64,000 nt of DNA, from the NCBI RefSeq assembly GCF_042682545.1, contig NZ_JBHUHQ010000015.1. One strand, given 5' to 3'. The notes beneath the pieces were generated by a model. The model worked only from the letters and a program-made list of their open reading frames with translations. It ran no database searches and had not been told where the DNA came from. Within the stretch, counting starts at the first letter, position 1; each line of letters starts with the position of its first letter. Positions 59,782-64,000 of this stretch are shown here, piece by piece. A program made the position numbers and the translations under genes. This stretch comes from Ornithinibacillus salinisoli (GTDB lineage Bacteria > Bacillota > Bacilli > Bacillales > Amphibacillaceae).

Positions 59782-60213
59782 ATGAATCGACAAGTAATGG
59801 TAGAACTTATCACTACCATTGATGACAATGGACATAAAGAATACAGTAAAACGAAGCAAAAAGGAACGTACTACCAAAAGAATAATTTGGATGTGCTCAC
59901 CTTTGAAGAACAAACGGAAGATGAGCGAACAATAAAAAATATGATCACCATCCAACAAGGAAAAGTGAGTATCAAACGGTCTGGTGTAGTTTCCATGCAT
60001 CAGAAGTTTCATACAAAGCAAACGACAGAAAATGTTTTTCGCCATCCACATGGAAATATACATATGGAAACATTTACGGATACCATTCACTCACAACCAT
60101 TAGGTCTTTCGAATGCTGGTCGATTAAAGATTGACTATACAGTAAAGTTAAATGGACAAGATGAACGGAAACATACATTAGAGTTAACTTATGACGAGGA
60201 GGATTCACAATGA
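59782..60213 (+). CDS. ywiB: DUF1934 family protein (YwiB)
   Basis: Small soluble beta-rich protein of 143 residues, lipocalin-like fold expected for DUF1934. Features: an alternating hydrophobic/charged strand pattern (VMVELITTIDDNG, LTFEEQTEDERTIKNMITI, KVSIKRSGV) and the C-terminal GRLKIDYTVKLNGQ. It precedes argS with a 4-nt overlap (ATGA), the arrangement known from B. subtilis ywiB-argS. Function unknown. GAGGCGAT lies 6 nt before ATG 59782. Confidence 0.88.
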   Translation: MNRQVMVELITTIDDNGHKEYSKTKQKGTYYQKNNLDVLTFEEQTEDERTIKNMITIQQGKVSIKRSGVVSMHQKFHTKQTTENVFRHPHGNIHMETFTDTIHSQPLGLSNAGRLKIDYTVKLNGQDERKHTLELTYDEEDSQ

Positions 60214-61880
60214 ACGTATTGGCACAAACCGAAAACACATTAAAAGAACAGATTGGTGCCGCAGTCATACAAGCAGAACTTGCATCAAAAGAAGAACTTC
60301 CTACAATTATTTTAGAAAAACCAAAGGATAAAGCACACGGTGACTTTGCAACGAATATAGCGATGCAGTTAGCACGAATTGCAAAAAAAGCACCAAGACA
60401 GATTGCAGATGATATTGTGGCAAATCTAAATCAATCCAAAGCATCTATTGAAAAGGTAGAAATTGCAGGACCAGGTTTTATTAATTTTTTCATGAAAAAT
60501 GATTTCTTAACCGATATTGTTCCAACGATTTTAGAGACAAATGAAAATTATGGAAGAACAGACTTCGGTAAAGGGGAAAAAGTACAAGTAGAATTTGTTT
60601 CGGTAAATCCTACAGGCGATTTACATCTTGGACATGCGCGTGGTGCAGCATTTGGGGATGTTTTATGTAATGTACTAGCAACCGCTGGATATGATGTCGA
60701 GCGGGAGTACTATATTAATGACGCCGGAAATCAAATTGATAACTTAGCACTTTCCGTAAATGCACGTTATTTGCAAGCTTTGGGACAAGATGCCGAAATG
60801 CCCGAAGATGGTTATCACGGGGACGATATTGTTGAAATTGGAAAGTCTTTAGCAGAAGAGCACGGTGATAAATGGGCAAATACCGAAGAAGAAGAACATT
60901 TAGCCTTTTTCAAAGAATACGGATTAAAATATGAACTTGGTAAAATTGAAGAAGATTTAAAAGACTTCCGAGTAGAATTCGATAACTGGTTCTCAGAAAG
61001 AAGTTTATATCAAAATGATGAAATCTCTGATGTGTTGGATAAATTAAAAGCCGCAAACTATGTTTATGAAGAAGATGGTGCCACATGGTTCCGTTCAACA
61101 GACTTTGGTGATGATAAAGATCGTGTTTTACAGAAAAAGGATGGAGCATTTACCTATTTAACTCCAGATATTGCATACCACCAAAATAAATTGAACCGTG
61201 GTTTCAATAAACTAATAAATGTTTGGGGAGCAGATCACCACGGGTACATTCCAAGAATGAAAGCCGCTATTCAAGCACTTGGTTATGAAGCAGGTAAATT
61301 GGAAGTAAAAATCATTCAGATGGTAAACCTATTTGAAAATGGCGAAAAGCTTCGTATGAGTAAGCGTACGGGAAATGCTGTTTCCTTACGAGAATTAATG
61401 GATGAAGTAGGTGTCGATGCTGTTCGTTATTTCTTTGTGGCACGTTCGAATGACTCACAGCTCGATTTTGATGTGGAGCTTGCACGATCCCAGTCCAATG
61501 ATAACCCCGTATTTTACGTCCAGTACGCACATGCTCGTATCTGTACCATGTTAAAACAAGCGGAAAGTAAAGGGATTGACATTAATCAAACGTTTGATCA
61601 AAGTCTACTGACAGCAGAAAAAGAACTTGATCTAATGAAAAAACTAGGGGAGTTTCCACAAATGATTGCGGAGGCTGCAGAAAAACATACCCCTCATAAA
61701 GTGACACAATATGTATTTGACTTAGCATCCTTGCTTCACAGCTTTTACAATGCAGAAAAAGTGCTGGATATGGAGCACTTAGAATTAACAAATGCACGTA
61801 TTGCATTAATGAAAGCTGTAAGAATTACGTTAGCAAACGGTCTTAACCTAATGGGTGTTACAGCACCTGAAAAAATGTAA
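60210..61880 (+). CDS. argS: Arginyl-tRNA synthetase
   Basis: Class I aminoacyl-tRNA synthetase of 556 residues, charging tRNA-Arg. The HIGH motif is HLGH (139-142) in NPTGDLHLGHARG, the KMSKS-like motif is RMSK (382-385), and the N-terminal additional domain (about 1-110) and the anticodon-binding DALR domain (about 440-556, ending NGLNLMGVTAPEKM) are complete. Lack of the canonical first Lys of KMSKS is normal for ArgRS. Translationally coupled to ywiB. It is essential. Confidence 0.97.
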   Translation: MNVLAQTENTLKEQIGAAVIQAELASKEELPTIILEKPKDKAHGDFATNIAMQLARIAKKAPRQIADDIVANLNQSKASIEKVEIAGPGFINFFMKNDFLTDIVPTILETNENYGRTDFGKGEKVQVEFVSVNPTGDLHLGHARGAAFGDVLCNVLATAGYDVEREYYINDAGNQIDNLALSVNARYLQALGQDAEMPEDGYHGDDIVEIGKSLAEEHGDKWANTEEEEHLAFFKEYGLKYELGKIEEDLKDFRVEFDNWFSERSLYQNDEISDVLDKLKAANYVYEEDGATWFRSTDFGDDKDRVLQKKDGAFTYLTPDIAYHQNKLNRGFNKLINVWGADHHGYIPRMKAAIQALGYEAGKLEVKIIQMVNLFENGEKLRMSKRTGNAVSLRELMDEVGVDAVRYFFVARSNDSQLDFDVELARSQSNDNPVFYVQYAHARICTMLKQAESKGIDINQTFDQSLLTAEKELDLMKKLGEFPQMIAEAAEKHTPHKVTQYVFDLASLLHSFYNAEKVLDMEHLELTNARIALMKAVRITLANGLNLMGVTAPEKM

Positions 61881-61883
61881 CTG

Positions 61884-61924
61884 AAAAGGAAAGCTCGCTG
61901 ACAAAGTGAGCTTTCCTTTTGTTA
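61884..61924. terminator. Terminator after argS, bidirectional
   Basis: AAAAGGAAAGCTC and GAGCTTTCCTTTT form a 13-bp stem with A- and T-runs. Confidence 0.9.
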
Positions 61925-61935
61925 TGAGAAGTAAA

Positions 61936-62700
61936 TTAATCTATTTCACAACTAACCGATGATAATCCCCAGATACTTGTGGCACCCTCGTATGTCATGT
62001 TTCCCTCGTTAGCAAGACAAGATTCGATTTTCTCCATGTTGGAGTTATGATTACTTTGAACTTGTAGAATTCGAATCCCTCCAATTGTAAGAAAGAGGAG
62101 AGTCGTAGCACCAACAACTATTGCTAACCGCTTCTGTAATTTGCTATTCTTTATCCCTTGTTTCTTATTTTCAGATTTAGAGTAATCCAGATTTAGAGAA
62201 TACTCACCAGACAAATATTGACGAATCTCACGATAGTACAAGGCATTTTGTATAATTAGTAAAAGAAAAATAGCAGCAATAAATACAAAGCGGTCTAAAG
62301 GTAAAAGCATAAGCAGTACGATGGAAGGAAGTCCATTTACATACAAAATATATACTTTTTTTGTTGCATTTCTTGTAACAATACGAAGCATTTCATCATC
62401 ATCAAGAAATTCATTTGGACGAACTGTGAAGGCATACATTTTAGACTTTGGGTTTTCCTTATTATGTCGATACAATTTTGTGAGATAAGCGATAAAGAAG
62501 ATAATTAGTAAAGTGAATCCGATAAAGAATGATTTTAATGGTAGCATGGACCAATTGACACCAATAGAAGTGAAGACACCTTCAAAATTACTTACCGTTA
62601 AATCTACAATTCGTACGATACTATAAAAACAAATGATTAAAATACTATATAAGGTAATATTCCATAGTGGGAACTGTATTCGAAAATCATTTTTATTCAT
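61936..62700 (-). CDS. Unknown membrane protein paired with an XRE regulator
   Basis: Protein of 254 residues with about five hydrophobic segments (about 14-34, 54-75, 113-131, 133-153 and 188-208) and a C-terminal extracytoplasmic tail of about 45 residues with two cysteines. A basic cytoplasmic stretch KLYRHNKENPKSKM follows the second helix. I do not recognise it. It starts within the last codons of the upstream regulator gene (8-nt overlap), so the two are co-translated. Small XRE regulators plus membrane proteins are a frequent pair in Firmicutes, with unknown roles. Confidence 0.6.
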   Translation of the reverse strand: MNKNDFRIQFPLWNITLYSILIICFYSIVRIVDLTVSNFEGVFTSIGVNWSMLPLKSFFIGFTLLIIFFIAYLTKLYRHNKENPKSKMYAFTVRPNEFLDDDEMLRIVTRNATKKVYILYVNGLPSIVLLMLLPLDRFVFIAAIFLLLIIQNALYYREIRQYLSGEYSLNLDYSKSENKKQGIKNSKLQKRLAIVVGATTLLFLTIGGIRILQVQSNHNSNMEKIESCLANEGNMTYEGATSIWGLSSVSCEID

Positions 62701-62905
62701 TAGTATCCTCTCCTTCCAACCAAAATAATTCGTCCACTGGTAATTTCAATTGCTTAGCTAAACGTAGCGACAATGTAATTGATGGAGAAAATTCACCTTT
62801 CTCAATAAAACCAATCGTTTGTCTTGTTACACCAACGCGTGTACCTAATTCAGATTGTGAAAATCCATGTCTAGCTCTAAGTTCCCTTACACGATTATGA
62901 AGCAT
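62693..62905 (-). CDS. XRE-family transcriptional regulator
   Basis: DNA-binding protein of 70 residues consisting of one Cro/CI-type helix-turn-helix: RVRELRARHGFSQSELGTRVGVTRQTIGFIEKGEFSPSITLSLRLAKQL. It belongs to the short YgzD/Xre-like group with no ligand domain. AAGAGGAAC precedes ATG 62905. A promoter with an inverted repeat spanning it lies directly upstream, which suggests that it represses its own operon. The second gene of the operon is the membrane protein. Confidence 0.85.
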   Translation of the reverse strand: MLHNRVRELRARHGFSQSELGTRVGVTRQTIGFIEKGEFSPSITLSLRLAKQLKLPVDELFWLEGEDTNE

Positions 62906-62927
62906 TTATAGTTCCTCTTCTCAATAG

Positions 62928-62977
62928 TATGTTAATTAATATAAACATAATGTAAGGTATAATTAACATAATGTCAA
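62928..62977 (-). promoter_or_regulatory. XRE operon promoter with inverted-repeat operator
   Basis: On the minus strand TTGACA (62977-62972), 17 nt, TACATT (62954-62949). TATGTTAATTA (62928-62938) is the exact inverse of TAATTAACATA (62960-62970); one arm lies in the spacer, the other downstream of the -10. Confidence 0.6.
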
Positions 62978-63141
62978 TAATTATTAACGGTTATTTCCTT
63001 TATACATTTTATTTCTGTAAGATAGGTATTTCATTCAGAAGGAGAATAAAGTATACAGGTCATTATGTTTCCAAGTCATTACTCATGAAATCCTGAATAG
63101 AATATAGTAGGAAAAAACCGAATATTTCCTAAAAAAACATG

Positions 63142-63170
63142 TTGACTGAATGATCATTCATATTTATAGT
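63142..63170 (+). promoter_or_regulatory. fadF promoter with FadR-type operator
   Basis: TTGACT (63142-63147), 17 nt, TATAGT (63165-63170). TGAATGATCATTCA (63147-63160) is a perfect palindrome filling the spacer. B. subtilis FadR (TetR family) binds TGAATGA...TCATTCA sites and is released by long-chain acyl-CoA. The palindrome here has no central spacer bases, slightly shorter than the B. subtilis consensus. Confidence 0.75.
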
Positions 63171-63281
63171 TATATATATAACATCAACAAGGAGGACATC
63201 TGTACTTTTATCTAATAAATTTTTCTGAAAACTGAAATCGCTACCATTTTTCGTTATAATACAGGTGAGGGGGAACGACAT

Positions 63282-64000
63282 ATGGATATTCTTTTGTTAA
63301 TTAATACAATAGCATTTGTTGCTATAACTGGTTATGCATTTTATTTATTCGCTAGAGTTATCGCAACAAGAGTAGCATATATTAGACTTGGTAAGAAATC
63401 TGAATTTGATAAGGATATTAAGGAACGGATAAATCGAATTATTAAGGTCGTATTCGGACAGTCAAAGCTATTAAAGGATAAAAAATCTGGTATAATTCAC
63501 GTAATGATGTTCTACGGATTTATTCTAGTTCAATTCGGTGCAATCGATATGATTGTTAAGGGGTTATCACCGGGGAATCATTTACCATTTGGAATTTTTT
63601 ATCCTGGATTTACGTTCTTCCAAGAAATCGTTACACTAATGATATTAGTAGCAGTGATATGGGCATTTTATCGCCGTTATATAGAAAAACTAGTTCGCCT
63701 GAAACGAGGATTAAAAGCAGGACTTGTACTAATATTTATCGGGACATTGATGCTTTCCGTATTGTTTGGTAATGGTATGGCTTTAATTTGGCATGGCGAA
63801 GATACAACTTGGACTGAACCAATTGCTAGTTTAATAGCTAGTGGATTTGCATGGTTGCCTGAAACTGCGGCCATTACACTGTTTTATATCGCATGGTGGG
63901 TACATACAATGACCTTATTAACTTTCCTTGTTTATGTGCCACAATCCAAACACGCACACTTAATTGCAGCACCGATTAACGTGTTTTTCAGTAAACGAGT
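63282..64000 (+). CDS. fadF: FadF-like iron-sulfur oxidoreductase, N-terminal part
   Basis: The frame is open from ATG 63282 (after GAGGGGGA) to the window edge, about 239 codons, so the gene is incomplete. The visible part is a membrane domain with some five helices and histidines in helix regions (GIIHVMMFYGF, WHGEDTTW, AWWVHTMTLL), like the heme-b-binding nitrate-reductase gamma fold found at the N-terminus of YwjF/FadF. The Fe-S ferredoxin and CCG domains would lie beyond the window. In B. subtilis fadF lies in this neighbourhood with acdA and passes electrons from acyl-CoA dehydrogenation. The FadR-type operator at its promoter supports the assignment. Confidence 0.8.
   Translation, partial: MDILLLINTIAFVAITGYAFYLFARVIATRVAYIRLGKKSEFDKDIKERINRIIKVVFGQSKLLKDKKSGIIHVMMFYGFILVQFGAIDMIVKGLSPGNHLPFGIFYPGFTFFQEIVTLMILVAVIWAFYRRYIEKLVRLKRGLKAGLVLIFIGTLMLSVLFGNGMALIWHGEDTTWTEPIASLIASGFAWLPETAAITLFYIAWWVHTMTLLTFLVYVPQSKHAHLIAAPINVFFSKR

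Overview
The window is a low-GC Gram-positive chromosome segment from a spore-forming, probably halotolerant member of the Bacillaceae (an Oceanobacillus/Virgibacillus-like organism is my best guess). The reasons are strong purine-rich ribosome binding sites, many Firmicute-type intrinsic terminators, perfect cre boxes, and a long stretch (about 48.6-64 kb) whose genes follow the Bacillus subtilis ywd-ywf-ywg-ywh-ywi-ywj neighbourhood: ywdI, ywdK, gerQ, hemQ, pta, lipL, ywfO, ywgA, ywhD, pbpG, ywiB, argS and fadF. No tRNA, rRNA, phage, insertion sequence or CRISPR array was seen.

Layout. 0-9.6 kb: a LysM/3D cell-wall protein, a threonine-degradation operon (kbl-tdh), an ABC-F ATPase, a papain-like hydrolase, a 430-nt hairpin-rich intergenic element, the ypmR-ypmS pair and a repeat-filled gap. 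9.6-17 kb: RarD, methionine gamma-lyase, cardiolipin synthase, an acyl-CoA thioesterase, an alanine symporter and an orphan membrane-anchored protein. 17-23 kb: the complete histidine utilisation operon hutH-U-I-G behind a cre-overlapped promoter, a 19-codon leader ORF and an intrinsic terminator. 23-41 kb: a YodB-like redox regulator facing an M29 aminopeptidase, RecQ, BrnQ, a Na+/H+ antiporter, a candidate type I toxin-antitoxin locus, phosphoglucomutase, a chromate transporter with an OsmC protein, and a cystine transporter. 41-48 kb: the two-gene NHEJ system (ligD and ku, divergent), an ECF sigma/anti-sigma pair facing an acyltransferase, and a YjiH-family protein. 48-64 kb: the conserved block named above, ending in fadF, which runs off the window.

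How the genes work together. Three amino-acid catabolic loci (threonine, methionine, histidine) carry cre-like boxes at their promoters, suggesting common CcpA control. fadF has a FadR-type palindrome exactly in its promoter spacer, brnQ has a CodY-like box, and the ECF sigma gene has an ECF-like promoter of its own. LipL, Pta and HemQ belong to central lipoate, acetate and heme metabolism.

The least explained parts are small or non-coding: a 39-codon hydrophobic peptide at 30950 with a sequestered start and a convergent antisense promoter and terminator (candidate new type I toxin-antitoxin); three intergenic arrays phased at 20-21 nt (8940, 40741, 57293); the cloverleaf-like hairpin element at 6690-7060; a 150-bp MITE-like element at 52996; and three or four small genes under 60 codons. 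All functional statements rest on reading the sequence and remembered family knowledge; no database search was run.
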